In this document: positions 43,454 to 52,523 of the stretch, piece after piece
Layout of the letters: every line of letters starts with the position of its first letter
Position numbering within the stretch: the first letter of the stretch is position 1
From: Laspinema olomoucense D3b
Lineage (GTDB): Bacteria > Cyanobacteriota > Cyanobacteriia > Cyanobacteriales > Laspinemataceae
DNA: 64,000 nt
Assembly (NCBI RefSeq): GCF_025370785.1
Contig: NZ_JAMXFA010000003.1
Location: 186,001 to 250,000 of the forward strand
Direction of reading: 5' to 3'
Translations under genes and position numbers: made by a program
The notes under the pieces: generated by a model
What the model was told of the DNA's origin: nothing
The model's database searches: none
What the model saw: the letters and a program-made list of their open reading frames with translations, nothing else

Positions 43454-44191
43454 TTAGTCCTCGGCAGGCAGGTCAAATAAGACTTGGGTCATATAATATT
43501 CGGCCCATTCGTTGCCAAAAGCGTTTTCTAAAACCCGGCGAGTTTTGTCATTTTTGCGCTGATGGTCGCAGTAATTGCGTTGTCCGGCGAGAATTTCGCT
43601 GTGGAGTTCGGGGGTAGCTGGGGTGTTTCTGGCTTGTTGGCAGTGAATTTGGACATACTCCTTGACGCGATTAAGAAATAGGGTTTCTTCGTCGGGATTA
43701 TCCGGTCGCACAAACAGGCAGAATTCTGAGAAGATATGACCCCAGGGGGGGAGGTCTCGGGGATGGGTAAAGGCGATCGCCGGTAAGTCAGAAAGTTGCT
43801 GTTGATAAGCTGGGGGGAGGACGTTTTGCCGAATGGGTGATAAGTCAGCGATCGCCGCCCCGATTTTCCCTTTTGCCCCTACTAAATCAGTCCCAAACAT
43901 CGGTAAATCATAGTTGGGGTTAGGAAACATCACGCAATGCAAAATATCCAGGGTCGTGCCAACTTTTGCCAATTCTAAATGGATTTTACGAAATTCTGGG
44001 GTTTGATAGCAGCGATTTTCAATTCTGAGTTTTTCCCCTTCTAATTTTCCTTCGACATATCCCAGGTCCTCGGGGAGGGGATAAGGGGAGAGTTCTAATT
44101 CTTCTTGCCATACTCCCTCGATGCAATCGGCGAGTTTTTGGATCAGGCTATGTTGTTCGGTTCGCAGGGATGGACTAGAGGTTGATGTCAC
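43454..44191 (-). CDS. pcyA: Phycocyanobilin:ferredoxin oxidoreductase PcyA
   Basis: 245 residues from a GTG at 44191. The enzyme makes phycocyanobilin, the phycobilisome chromophore, from biliverdin IX-alpha by ferredoxin-driven four-electron reduction. Catalytic residues align with the Synechocystis enzyme by constant offset: Glu73 in RKIHLELAKVG, His85 in LDILHCVMFPNP and Asp102 in LPMFGTDLVG. The motif AAIADLSP is also kept. It is the first gene of an operon with acylphosphatase. Its presence indicates a phycobilisome-containing cyanobacterium. Confidence 0.97.
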   Translation of the reverse strand: MTSTSSPSLRTEQHSLIQKLADCIEGVWQEELELSPYPLPEDLGYVEGKLEGEKLRIENRCYQTPEFRKIHLELAKVGTTLDILHCVMFPNPNYDLPMFGTDLVGAKGKIGAAIADLSPIRQNVLPPAYQQQLSDLPAIAFTHPRDLPPWGHIFSEFCLFVRPDNPDEETLFLNRVKEYVQIHCQQARNTPATPELHSEILAGQRNYCDHQRKNDKTRRVLENAFGNEWAEYYMTQVLFDLPAED

Positions 44192-44296
44192 GGGTTTTTC
44201 CTATATGAGGGTGGATCAATATTGCGCGGGGCGCGGTGTTTATTTTATCTTATTTAGGGGGTTGGGAAATTGGGATGTTGTTACAGTGCAGTTAGA

Positions 44297-44322
44297 GAAC
44301 GACTGAAGTCGTTACTACGAAC
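44297..44322. repeat. Short dispersed repeat containing ACGACTGAAGTCGT
   Basis: A second copy of the block seen at 14574-14598: AACGACTGAAGTCGTTACTACGAAC in outline. It lies in the otherwise featureless region upstream of pcyA. Confidence 0.6.
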
Positions 44323-44447
44323 GACGATAAGAGAACGACCCTTGGCTATGGTGTGGGCTGTCGGGTGTTGGGTTTCGCTTCACCTAAAATCAAAATATTA
44401 TAAACTGTTAAAATCCCGACTTAACCCTCAATTGATTGGTTCTTAAA

Positions 44448-44555
44448 CTAATCAGCAAATTGATTAATTTTGTCGATAAATTCCCGGAGGGAATTGCGAT
44501 AATAACTTACTTTGACAAACCACTTGTCTGGGTTTTTTCTCTTCTTGGCAGCCAT
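44448..44555 (-). CDS. Possible small basic protein (35 aa) behind the HhH gene
   Basis: An ATG at 44555 opens 35 codons: MAAKKRKNPDKWFVKVSYYR then SLREFIDKINQFAD, ending TAG. The composition (basic start, amphipathic helix end) looks protein-like, and it lies 50 bases downstream of the HhH-motif gene on the same strand. A run of G residues 14 bases upstream may act as ribosome site. It could also be the tail of a decayed gene. Confidence 0.35.
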   Translation of the reverse strand: MAAKKRKNPDKWFVKVSYYRNSLREFIDKINQFAD

Positions 44556-44605
44556 AATTTTTTGAAATTCCCCCAGAATTTAACCTTTGAAGCAGAGTCC
44601 CTTAG

Positions 44606-45205
44606 TTATAAAGATAATGACTTGAGTTTATCTTTATAAATACACAAAAAGTTTTCTGCGTGAGTTGCTCCGAGTTTTTGAATTTCTGGAGGGAAAGCAC
44701 TTAAAAATGCGGTTTTTCCGGTCATGTTAAAAACGGCTGCACCTTTACCTGTCCCCGCATGAAGATACACTAAATCTGGTGCTAAATTTAGCCACATTCC
44801 CAAGCGTTGAGCCACATCGTAAGCTGTGGTGTCTCCTAATCCTTTAACGCGAGCAGTCACTGACTCTATCCAGTGATGAAGTTCTTCAAAGGTTGTAAAC
44901 TGCTGTGCTTGGTGACCATCTTGGCGAGATACGTTCAATCCTTCTGCTAATTTAGAGGAGACTCGGCGTTGATGGGGGTGCATTTTCCCATCGGCAAATC
45001 TAGAAAGCCAAGCTCTTTCCAAGGCTGCATCCCAAGTCAGGGTGCGATCGCCCCACCATTGGGTTTGAGCGAGATAACAAGTTCCGAAACGATCCAGATA
45101 ATCATTCACCCAATCAGCAAGAGTTAGTTGATTTTGACGGGTCGTATTGCTATCACGAGGATGACCGCATAATTTGCCAGATGTTTGATTGCAATTGCCA
45201 CTCAT
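44606..45205 (-). CDS. Hypothetical protein with helix-hairpin-helix-like motif
   Basis: 199 residues, soluble. The central part reads VTARVKGLGDTTAYDVAQRLG, a helix-hairpin-helix pattern (GLGxxTAxxVAxRLG) as in DNA-glycosylase-like and repair proteins, followed by LAPDLVYLHAGTGKGAA. The N-terminus is Cys/His-containing (MSGNCNQTSGKLCGHP) and may bind a metal. The family occurs sporadically in bacteria as I recall; function unknown. Non-specific DNA binding is inference from the motif. It is downstream of cphA, beyond a strong terminator. Confidence 0.65.
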   Translation of the reverse strand: MSGNCNQTSGKLCGHPRDSNTTRQNQLTLADWVNDYLDRFGTCYLAQTQWWGDRTLTWDAALERAWLSRFADGKMHPHQRRVSSKLAEGLNVSRQDGHQAQQFTTFEELHHWIESVTARVKGLGDTTAYDVAQRLGMWLNLAPDLVYLHAGTGKGAAVFNMTGKTAFLSAFPPEIQKLGATHAENFLCIYKDKLKSLSL

Positions 45206-45276
45206 AGCTTTCTAAAATTTTAAGAGATTATTTGATTGTTATCTGGAATCTAGCTTGAATTGGGTTGGTTTTACAT

Positions 45277-45320
45277 AAAAAAAAGACTTGAAAATGGAGA
45301 GTTATCCTTTTCAAGTCTTT
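45277..45320 (-). terminator. Intrinsic terminator after cphA
   Basis: AAAGACTTGAAAA and TTTTCAAGTCTTT form a 13-bp stem with a 12-13 base loop. On the minus strand it runs into a T-tract of about eight. It begins 21 bases beyond the cphA stop. Confidence 0.8.
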
Positions 45321-45340
45321 TGTAAAGGTGGAGGGGTGAA

Positions 45341-48034
45341 TTAAGTGGAAGACTCGCTATATTCAACCGAGGAGGATTCTACCGGCTTAGAACCATTGAG
45401 GGGAATGCGCGGTTCTTCTAGGGGTTTGCGCTTCTCGATTAAGTTAATCGCACGGCTAACACTTTCGGGGAGAATCACGACTAAGCTACCAGAGGGGGCA
45501 GAATTGAGGGCAGTTTCGATCGCCTCGGTTTCATTGATGATGGTTTGATACGCTGCCGAACCATTGGCTTGGGCGATGCCTTCACAGATGAAGTGGGCGG
45601 CATTTCCTCGGGGACGACCTCGGGTATCATTATCTTCTTTAACAATAATTTGGTTGAAGATTTCTGCGGAGAGTTTGCCGAGGTTAGTCAAATCTTCATC
45701 CCGGCGATCGCCAGGACCACCGATGACGCCAATGGTTTCTCCCGGCCAATTTCGCACGAACCCGCCTAGAGCTTCATAACTGGCGGGATTATGGGCATAA
45801 TCCACCAAAGCATGATAAGTCCCCATATTGAACAGATTCATCCGTCCCGGGGTTTGGGCAACCGATGCCTCAAAACTCGCCAATCCACTGCGAATTTGCT
45901 CAATGGGAACCCCATTGCTATAGGCAGCCAAGGCAGCAGCGAGGGCATTAGCAATCATAAAGGGAGCCAATCCTGCCATCGTCAGCGGGACATTAACCGC
46001 TTGCTCAATCCGCAGAGTCCAATCTCCTTTAATAATCGAGAGATAGCCATTTTCATAGACTGCCCCGAGTCCCCCATTGCGAACATGATTTTGCAGAATT
46101 TCGTTCTCGGGGTCCATCGAGAAATAGGCGATTTGAGATTTAACCCGTTTCGCCATCTTGACGACGAGGGGGTCTTCGGCATTCAGGATGGCATAGCCTT
46201 TGGTATCTACAGATTCAGCCAGGACGCTCTTGAGGGTCGCCATTTGTTCGATGGTATCGATATCGCCGATGCCGAGATGATCAGCGGAGACGTTTAAAAC
46301 GACGCCGACATCACAGCGATCAAAAGCCAAACCCGATCGCAAAATGCCACCCCGGGCGGTTTCCAAGACTGCCACCTCGACGGTGGGGTCTTTCAAAATC
46401 AGTTCAGCACTTTGGGGTCCGGTATTATCCCCTTTTTCGACGATAAAATCGCCGATATAAGTCCCATCGGTGGTGGTATAACCGATGGTTTTGCCAGTTT
46501 GTTTATAAATATGAGCTAACAGGCGGGTGGTAGTAGTTTTACCATTAGTGCCGGTGACAGCGAGAATGGGAATTCGTGACGGAGTGCCTGTAGGAAATAG
46601 CATTTCCATAACCGGAGCTGCGACGTTGCGGGGCAGGCCCTGGCTGGGGCAGACGTGCATCCGGAAACCCGGTGCAGCATTGACTTCAACAATGACGCCA
46701 TCATTTTCGCGCAGGGGTTGGGAAATATCTGGGGTGACGACATCAATGCCACAAATATCTAAACCAATTAGTTTGGCAATTCTTTCGGCCATCCAGAGAT
46801 TTTCTGGGTGAATTTCATCGGTGCGATCGATGGCGATACCGCCGGTGCTGAGGTTAGCGGTATAGCGCAGATAGCAGACTTCTCCCTCTTTGAGTACGGT
46901 GTCGAGGCTGTATCCTTTGCGCTCCAGGATTTGCATACTCATGCGGTCTACTTGGATGCGAGTTAGAACGTTATCGTGACCGTCGCCTCGGTTGGGGTCG
47001 CGATTGGTTTCTTCGATGAGTTCCTGGATGGTGGATTTGCCATTACCGATCGCATGAGCCGGAACCCGTTCCGCCACGGCGATCAGTTTGCCATTGACCA
47101 CGAGAACTCGGTGGTCCCGACCTTTGTAGTAGCGTTCCACGATCACCGATCGCGTTTTGGAGGCTGTGGTAGCGGCGTCGTAGGCTTCTTCTGCTTCTTC
47201 CCAAGAGTTGATATCGATGGTAATGCCGCGTCCGTGGTTGCCATCGAGGGGTTTAATCACGATGGGATAGCCACCCACTTCATCGATCGCCTCTTGCAGT
47301 TCATCGAGATAGTGAATCAAAGTCCCTCGGGGAACCGGCACTCCCGCATCCCGCAGGGTTTTTTTGGTCCCTTCTTTGTCGCAAGCCAGTTCAACCCCTA
47401 AAATACTGCTGCGATCGGTCAAAGTTGCCTGGAGTCGTTTTTGATAAATCCCCGTTCCCAGTTGGATCATCGATCTAGCGCTGGAGTGAAACCAGGGAAT
47501 CTCTCGGGCTTCGGCTTCTTTAATCAGGGTCTCGGTACTCGGACCCAGGGACGCTTTAGCCGCCAAATCTTTCAAGTCTTGGAGGTCTTGTTCCAACTCG
47601 GAAGCCGGATATCGACCCGTATCGACAATACTGCGACAGAGGCGCACTGCTGCTCTAGCAGCATAACGACCCGCTTGTTCATCGACATACTCAAAGGCAA
47701 CTTGGTAGGTGCCTGGGGTCGAGGTTTCGCGGGTGCGACCAAAACCAACTATCATCCCCGCGAGTTCCTGGAGTTCTAAGGCAACGTGTTCCACCACATG
47801 ACCCATATAGGTCCCCTCCTGGACTCGGCTGAGGAATCCTCCTCGACAACCGGGAGAGCAGTAGTGGTCTACCAAGCTCGGTAGCGCCTCCACGAGACCT
47901 TGATAGAAGCCGGGGATCAAAGAGGTCGGCTTGGGTGCTAAGTCCTCTAGGTCGAGGCGCATCACGATGACCTTGTGGCGTCGAATGCTCCAGTAGTTCG
48001 GACCCCGTAATGTCTGGATTTTAAGTATTTTCAT
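45341..48034 (-). CDS. cphA: Cyanophycin synthetase CphA
   Basis: 897 residues, typical. It polymerises Asp and Arg into the nitrogen reserve cyanophycin using ATP. Domains in order: an N-terminal domain (1-160) with the YxGHVVEHVALELQ segment seen as MGHVVEHVALELQELAG, an ATP-grasp domain with PIVIKPLDGNHGRGITIDI and VEVNAAPGFRMH (about 220-480), and a Mur-ligase-like domain with VTGTNGKTTTTRLLAHI, TTDGTYIG, VLNVSADHLGIGDI and LVDYAHNPASYEAL. It lies downstream of cphB on the same strand, with 284 bases between that hold a perfect inverted repeat. Confidence 0.98.
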   Translation of the reverse strand: MKILKIQTLRGPNYWSIRRHKVIVMRLDLEDLAPKPTSLIPGFYQGLVEALPSLVDHYCSPGCRGGFLSRVQEGTYMGHVVEHVALELQELAGMIVGFGRTRETSTPGTYQVAFEYVDEQAGRYAARAAVRLCRSIVDTGRYPASELEQDLQDLKDLAAKASLGPSTETLIKEAEAREIPWFHSSARSMIQLGTGIYQKRLQATLTDRSSILGVELACDKEGTKKTLRDAGVPVPRGTLIHYLDELQEAIDEVGGYPIVIKPLDGNHGRGITIDINSWEEAEEAYDAATTASKTRSVIVERYYKGRDHRVLVVNGKLIAVAERVPAHAIGNGKSTIQELIEETNRDPNRGDGHDNVLTRIQVDRMSMQILERKGYSLDTVLKEGEVCYLRYTANLSTGGIAIDRTDEIHPENLWMAERIAKLIGLDICGIDVVTPDISQPLRENDGVIVEVNAAPGFRMHVCPSQGLPRNVAAPVMEMLFPTGTPSRIPILAVTGTNGKTTTTRLLAHIYKQTGKTIGYTTTDGTYIGDFIVEKGDNTGPQSAELILKDPTVEVAVLETARGGILRSGLAFDRCDVGVVLNVSADHLGIGDIDTIEQMATLKSVLAESVDTKGYAILNAEDPLVVKMAKRVKSQIAYFSMDPENEILQNHVRNGGLGAVYENGYLSIIKGDWTLRIEQAVNVPLTMAGLAPFMIANALAAALAAYSNGVPIEQIRSGLASFEASVAQTPGRMNLFNMGTYHALVDYAHNPASYEALGGFVRNWPGETIGVIGGPGDRRDEDLTNLGKLSAEIFNQIIVKEDNDTRGRPRGNAAHFICEGIAQANGSAAYQTIINETEAIETALNSAPSGSLVVILPESVSRAINLIEKRKPLEEPRIPLNGSKPVESSSVEYSESST

Positions 48035-48109
48035 AAGCTGCGCGAGGATGAAGCTCTTGTGTTGGAAGCAATAGAGGCACTTGTTCTAGTTTCTGGCTTT
48101 CGTCCGTTA

Positions 48110-48134
48110 CAAGATGTTCAAAATGAACATCTTG
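48110..48134. promoter_or_regulatory. Perfect 11-bp inverted repeat in the cphA leader
   Basis: CAAGATGTTCA and TGAACATCTTG are separated by AAA, 76 bases before the cphA start. The symmetry suggests an operator for a dimeric regulator, or an RNA hairpin in the cphB-cphA spacer. It does not fit the NtcA site GTA-N8-TAC. Confidence 0.5.
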
Positions 48135-48318
48135 ATTGAGTCCAGTGAGGGACAAGCACAAACTGAATCAGGAGAGAGTGGGGGACTCAGGTGAAGCGTG
48201 AAGTCGCATGGGGGAAGGTTTAAGCTGTGAACTTTCAGGTTTCACCGGAACTGGCCTATTCTCTTCTGTGCAGTTTAATCATAACGAGGGAGTCGGATGG
48301 GTATGCTGCCATAAAAGC

Positions 48319-49170
48319 CTAGGGGTGATTGGGACGACTGACGCGCTGACGTAACTCAAAGCGATCGCCGTGACACAGAATATGTAAGCGCATATTGTAC
48401 AAACTCAAGGGGTCTGTGGCTCCCACTTGTTGCTCGTTCGTGACAAACGCAGAACCGGGATCGACGATGGTCACCGTGCCTTTGCCAATCACTTCAATAA
48501 CGCCATCGCCTTGAAACATGGCGCAAGTATCTTCGTCAATGCCGATGCCGAGGCGGTCTGGATGAGAGGCGATCGCCGAAAGTAGCCGTGCCATGCGATT
48601 CCGGTTGTGGAAATGCTGGTCCACAATCACATCGGGTAGAATTCCCAATCCCGTTGCCATATCCACTAAGGAGCGATTCGGCGATTCTCCACTGCCTCCC
48701 CCGGCAATCATGTGATGTCCCATCACTGCGGCACCGGCACTGGTTCCTGCCAAAACAATTTTTCCTTCCCGCACCTTCATCCGAACCTTTTCCATCAAAG
48801 GCGTATCCGCGACTAAAGCGCAGAGTCGGAGTTGATCTCCACCCGTCATAAAGACTCCAGTACATTCTTCCATGTACTCTTGCCACTTCGGGTCCTCTCC
48901 CTGGGTCCTTTCGCGGATATCTAGCAACTCTATGCTGGTGGCACCCATCTCCGCAAAGATCTTTTGATATCGGTCCCCGATCGCCGAGGGTTCTCGCGAA
49001 GCACAAGGGACGATCGCAATTTTTGCCTCGCTTCCTCCAGCACGAGTAAAAAACGTATGCAGGATCTCGCGGCCATGAACTTTGTCTTCCGCACCGCCAA
49101 TCACCATTACAGTGCTTTTAAGTGTTTGGGGCATCTTCTGTTGTAGGGATTGAGTGTCTAACTGTAGCAT
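48319..49170 (-). CDS. cphB: Cyanophycinase CphB
   Basis: 283 residues. It is a serine peptidase of the S51 type that cuts cyanophycin into beta-Asp-Arg dipeptides. The nucleophile is Ser144 in LAGTSAGAAVMG; VMVIGGAEDK and FMTGGDQLRL are the other family blocks, with QHFHNRNRMARLL and GIGIDEDTCAMF near the active site. It lies upstream of cphA as in other cyanobacteria. The minus strand before it (49171-49662) is a divergent region shared with trmD. Confidence 0.97.
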   Translation of the reverse strand: MLQLDTQSLQQKMPQTLKSTVMVIGGAEDKVHGREILHTFFTRAGGSEAKIAIVPCASREPSAIGDRYQKIFAEMGATSIELLDIRERTQGEDPKWQEYMEECTGVFMTGGDQLRLCALVADTPLMEKVRMKVREGKIVLAGTSAGAAVMGHHMIAGGGSGESPNRSLVDMATGLGILPDVIVDQHFHNRNRMARLLSAIASHPDRLGIGIDEDTCAMFQGDGVIEVIGKGTVTIVDPGSAFVTNEQQVGATDPLSLYNMRLHILCHGDRFELRQRVSRPNHP

Positions 49171-49662
49171 GGATGGTCTTGCTATTGGCCCTTATTTTTT
49201 GTACGTTTCGATCCTTCCCCAAGCGCAGGGCTTTAGAGGGCATTCTTTGCATCACCGGAGGGGCTTTTCTTCGCCCAAGTGCGGACCCAGGGTCAGGGAG
49301 TTTAATTTTCTCACGTTTTTTACGATTCCACGGTTTTTTTTTCCGTGCCTGCTGAATCCTTGAGCTAGTTGGCGATCGCCCCGCTTGCTTGCTCCCAGGA
49401 TTTTTCCCCGCTTTTACCGGGTCAGCGTGGGTGCTTATTCAGTCAATATAATGGCAAAATTTTTCACAAATATTTAAAATTCAAACATCACCCCCCTGGT
49501 ATTTTTCCTCAATAGTGGCGTGCCCGTGGCAAAGATAACAGCAGGGTAAAGCATTAGGCTAAGGCGATCGCCTCTACCGGATCAGAGAGAGATTCCTAAC
49601 CTCGGGTAGCTTGGATACTCGGACTTATAATAAAAGATTGTGTCCGCTCCCTTGTTGTCCCT
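49171..49662. other. Divergent intergenic region (cphB / trmD)
   Basis: About 490 bases. A TATAAT sits at 49626-49631, about 31 bases before the trmD start, and is its likely -10. Frames on the plus strand here are non-coding in character. No RNA gene or repeat is seen apart from GCGATCGC copies. Confidence 0.5.
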
Positions 49663-50388
49663 GTGCGAATAGATATTATCACGTTATTTCCCGATTTTTT
49701 TGCCACCCCACTGCAATCTTCCCTCCTTGGGAAAGCCCTTGTTAACCAGATTGCTGCCGTCAATCTCGTTAATCCTCGCGACTTTACGACGGATAAGCAT
49801 CGCCGAGTCGATGACGAGCCTTATGGTGGGGGAGTCGGAATGGTCATGAAACCTGAACCTTTATTTGCGGCAGTCGAATCCTTACCCATCCTCCCTCGCC
49901 GCGAGGTGATTTTTCTGAGTCCCCAAGGGCAACCCATGAATCGCAACCTGTTCTGGGAACTCGCTCAAAACTTCGATCAACTTGTCTTGATTTGCGGACA
50001 TTATGAAGGCATCGATGAGCGGGTAATGAATATCGTGACTCGGGAAGTCTCCCTGGGGGATTTCGTCCTAACCGGAGGTGAAATTCCCGCCCTAGCCTTA
50101 GTCGATGGGGTCGTCCGACTCCTCCCGGGAACCGTGGGTAAAGCCGAATCCCTAGAAGCAGAGAGTTTTGAGGATGGATTGCTGGACTATCCCCACTACA
50201 CCCGTCCGGCCCAATTTCGTGACTGGAAAGTACCGGACGTTTTACTCTCGGGACATCACGGTAAAATTGAGGAATGGCGCAAAGCACAACAACTGCAACG
50301 CACTCGCGATCGCCGCCCGGACCTCCTCCAAAACCTCGACAATCTGTCAGTAAAAGATGACAATTCCCAGGGGATAGGCTATGACTAA
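49663..50388 (+). CDS. trmD: tRNA (guanine-N1)-methyltransferase TrmD
   Basis: 241 residues from a GTG at 49663. It methylates G37 next to the anticodon using S-adenosylmethionine, which prevents frameshifting. Seen: MRIDIITLFPDFF-like start, PYGGGVGMVMKPEP, the trefoil-knot blocks LICGHYEGIDERV and SLGDFVLTGGEIPALALVD, and HYTRPAQFRDWKVPDVLLSG with the catalytic Asp region. It stands without the usual rpsP/rimM/rplS neighbours, which is normal in cyanobacteria. Confidence 0.97.
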   Translation: MRIDIITLFPDFFATPLQSSLLGKALVNQIAAVNLVNPRDFTTDKHRRVDDEPYGGGVGMVMKPEPLFAAVESLPILPRREVIFLSPQGQPMNRNLFWELAQNFDQLVLICGHYEGIDERVMNIVTREVSLGDFVLTGGEIPALALVDGVVRLLPGTVGKAESLEAESFEDGLLDYPHYTRPAQFRDWKVPDVLLSGHHGKIEEWRKAQQLQRTRDRRPDLLQNLDNLSVKDDNSQGIGYD

Positions 50389-50412
50389 ATAAATAAAGCT
50401 GGGTTTTCAACC

Positions 50413-51705
50413 ATGCCTAAATTTAATCTCACCTTAACCACTCTTTTGTGTCTCTTGCTCGTTAATGAAGTCAAGATTAACCCCACAACCCGCCCACTGG
50501 GAGAGTGGATCGAGGTCCAATCCACTGCTTTAGCCCGCACCCGAGGAGGAAGCCGGGGGGGGTCTTTCAGTCGCCCCACCCCCTCCCGTTCCAGCAATCC
50601 TACTCCCAGCCGTTCGGCCCCGAGTTCCCCGGGTTCCAATAGTAGCAACAGCCCCTCGCGCCGGAACAATCCCCCGCCTACAGATTCCACTCCCAGTCGC
50701 GGCAATACGGGAGGACGCGCAAGGGGCGGTTCCTTCCAGGCTCCACCCACTCCCGCCCCGACTCCTGCGCCCACTCCAGTCCCCCCAATCACTTCCCCAT
50801 CCCGAGGCGGAACAGTGGTGGTCCCGCTTCCGGTCCCGCCACCCTACTATCCCACTCCCCAATACAGCGATCGCCCGTATCAGGATTCTGCTGGAACCGG
50901 ACTCAAACCCTCCCCAGTCGTCCCCCCAACTTATGTCCCTAGTCCCACGGCACCGGCAACGACCCAACCAGTCCCTGCCGCACCTCCCCCTCCTCAATCG
51001 GGCTATGCCGGGACCCAAGCTGCTGGGAATAATCGCTTTCTCGGGAAATTGTTACTGTTTTTACTCATAGCCGGAGGGGCGATCGCTGCCCTGTGGTGGC
51101 TTCGTTCTAAACGTGCAGCTACAGCCGTTTCCCAACTCGACAATGAGATTGTCACTGTTACAAAATTGCAGGTTGCCCTCTTAGCTTCCGCCCGAGATAT
51201 TCAATCCCATCTCACCGATTTAAGCCTCAGCGCTGAACTTGATAGCCCTGCCGGACTGACTGAATTTTTACAAGAATCCGCCTTATCCTTACTGCGCCAT
51301 CCCGAATACTGGACTCATGTTCAAACCCACTCCGAAACCCTCAAGAGTCGGGAAGAAGCAGCCCGAGTTTTTGAGCAATTATCGATTCAAGAACGCAGTA
51401 AATTTAGTGCAGAAACCTTGAGTAATGTTGGGGGTAAAATTCGCCAGAAGCAAGCCCGCCCCCAATCCGAAGGGGACCCCGCCTCTTATCTGGTGGTGAC
51501 CCTCCTCCTGGGAACAGAAGATGATCACCCCTTATTCGATCGCCTCCATTCGGCGGAAGAACTGCGATCGGCCCTCCAACAAGTCGCCGCCATCACCCCA
51601 GATTATCTCTTGGTGTTTGAGTTACTCTGGAGTCCCCAGGAAGCCACGGATAGTTTGAGCTATGATGACTTGCTAACTCAGTATAGTGACCTAGTTCAAA
51701 TTTGA
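50413..51705 (+). CDS. DUF1517 protein with Pro/Ser-rich N-terminus and membrane anchor
   Basis: 430 residues. A hydrophobic start (FNLTLTTLLCLLLV) may be a signal or anchor. Residues 40-200 are rich in Pro, Ser, Gly and Arg (repeated PTPAPTP), probably disordered. One membrane helix follows (FLGKLLLFLLIAGGAIAALWWL). The C-terminal 200 residues are the DUF1517 domain: LDNEIVTVTKLQVALLASAR, VFEQLSIQERSKFSAETLSN and SYLVVTLLLGTEDD. The family is found in cyanobacteria and chloroplasts; role unknown. It is 24 bases after trmD, so read-through is possible. Its C-terminal domain is copied in the next gene. Confidence 0.88.
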   Translation: MPKFNLTLTTLLCLLLVNEVKINPTTRPLGEWIEVQSTALARTRGGSRGGSFSRPTPSRSSNPTPSRSAPSSPGSNSSNSPSRRNNPPPTDSTPSRGNTGGRARGGSFQAPPTPAPTPAPTPVPPITSPSRGGTVVVPLPVPPPYYPTPQYSDRPYQDSAGTGLKPSPVVPPTYVPSPTAPATTQPVPAAPPPPQSGYAGTQAAGNNRFLGKLLLFLLIAGGAIAALWWLRSKRAATAVSQLDNEIVTVTKLQVALLASARDIQSHLTDLSLSAELDSPAGLTEFLQESALSLLRHPEYWTHVQTHSETLKSREEAARVFEQLSIQERSKFSAETLSNVGGKIRQKQARPQSEGDPASYLVVTLLLGTEDDHPLFDRLHSAEELRSALQQVAAITPDYLLVFELLWSPQEATDSLSYDDLLTQYSDLVQI

Positions 51706-51733
51706 TAAGCAGCAGTTCCAGCCCTTGTATAGT

Positions 51734-51772
51734 GCGGCTATCCGGACAACAAAGCCCGCCTGCGCGGGCTAA
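51734..51772. repeat. Dispersed repeat with AAGCCCGCCTGCGCGGGCTAA
   Basis: GGCTATCCGGACAACAAAGCCC then GCGCGGGCTAAAG, a hairpin-forming unit resembling that at 41071-41104. It lies between the two DUF1517 genes. Confidence 0.55.
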
Positions 51773-51850
51773 AGTAAGAACAACCCACTTTTAACTTTTT
51801 AAAAGGGTATCTGTATAACAACCAAGCCAATCTACAAAGGATACATATAA

Positions 51851-52441
51851 ATGATACATTCAGAACTCGATAACGATATCGTCACCGTGAGCCAACTTCA
51901 GATTGCCCTCAGTGTTGGAGTGAACTCGATTCAATCTCAATTGTCCAACTTAAGTCTGAAAGCGGACACACAAACCCCAGAGGGATTATATGAGTTACTC
52001 GAAGTTACTGTAGAACAGTTGCTCGAAAATGCTCTCCATTGGACTCACCTTTTAGGCAGTTCCGAAACTTTCGAGAGTCGCGAAGCAGCAGAAGAGGTAT
52101 TTGAACGCTTATCCCTTCAGGAAAGGGGTAAATTTAGTGCGGAAACCCTCAGTAATGTGGAGGGAATCATTACCCAAACCGATAAACCGGCAGTGCTTCA
52201 GGACGCAGGAGAAGCCGCCTATGTGGTGATTACGTTGTTGCTGGGGACTGCACACGATCAGCCGTTATTTGGCCCAATTGATACGATCGGTGGGATGAAA
52301 ACTGCCCTGAGTCAATTGCGATCGCTCTCGTCAGACTATCTGCTTGTATTAGAATTGCTATGGAGTCCACAAGCTCAAACCGATACCCTCTCGGTGCAGG
52401 ATATGGCAACCTACTACGGCAACATGAAGGCGATCGCATGA
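51851..52441 (+). CDS. DUF1517 domain protein without membrane anchor (tandem paralogue)
   Basis: 196 residues corresponding to the C-terminal domain of the preceding gene. Matching blocks are LDNDIVTVSQLQIALSVG, VFERLSLQERGKFSAETLSN, AYVVITLLLGTAHDQPLF and DYLLVLELLWSPQAQTD. The Pro-rich part and membrane helix are absent, so this copy is soluble. It probably arose by tandem duplication of the 3' half, with a new start (ATG at 51851, AAAGGATACA upstream). Function unknown. Confidence 0.85.
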   Translation: MIHSELDNDIVTVSQLQIALSVGVNSIQSQLSNLSLKADTQTPEGLYELLEVTVEQLLENALHWTHLLGSSETFESREAAEEVFERLSLQERGKFSAETLSNVEGIITQTDKPAVLQDAGEAAYVVITLLLGTAHDQPLFGPIDTIGGMKTALSQLRSLSSDYLLVLELLWSPQAQTDTLSVQDMATYYGNMKAIA

Positions 52442-52523
52442 ACTTCCCCGTCTCCGTGGGAACAAGAAACCCGGTTTTTACAAATGACATAAGACCAATG
52501 ACCAACGACTAAAAACCCCATAA

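Noticed and set aside
44436-44639. 67-codon plus-strand frame
   Set aside because: It overlaps the end of the HhH gene on the opposite strand; the minus-strand 35-codon frame there looks more protein-like.
49122-49363. Two plus-strand frames of about 70 codons upstream of cphB
   Set aside because: They overlap the cphB start region and lack ribosome sites and family features.
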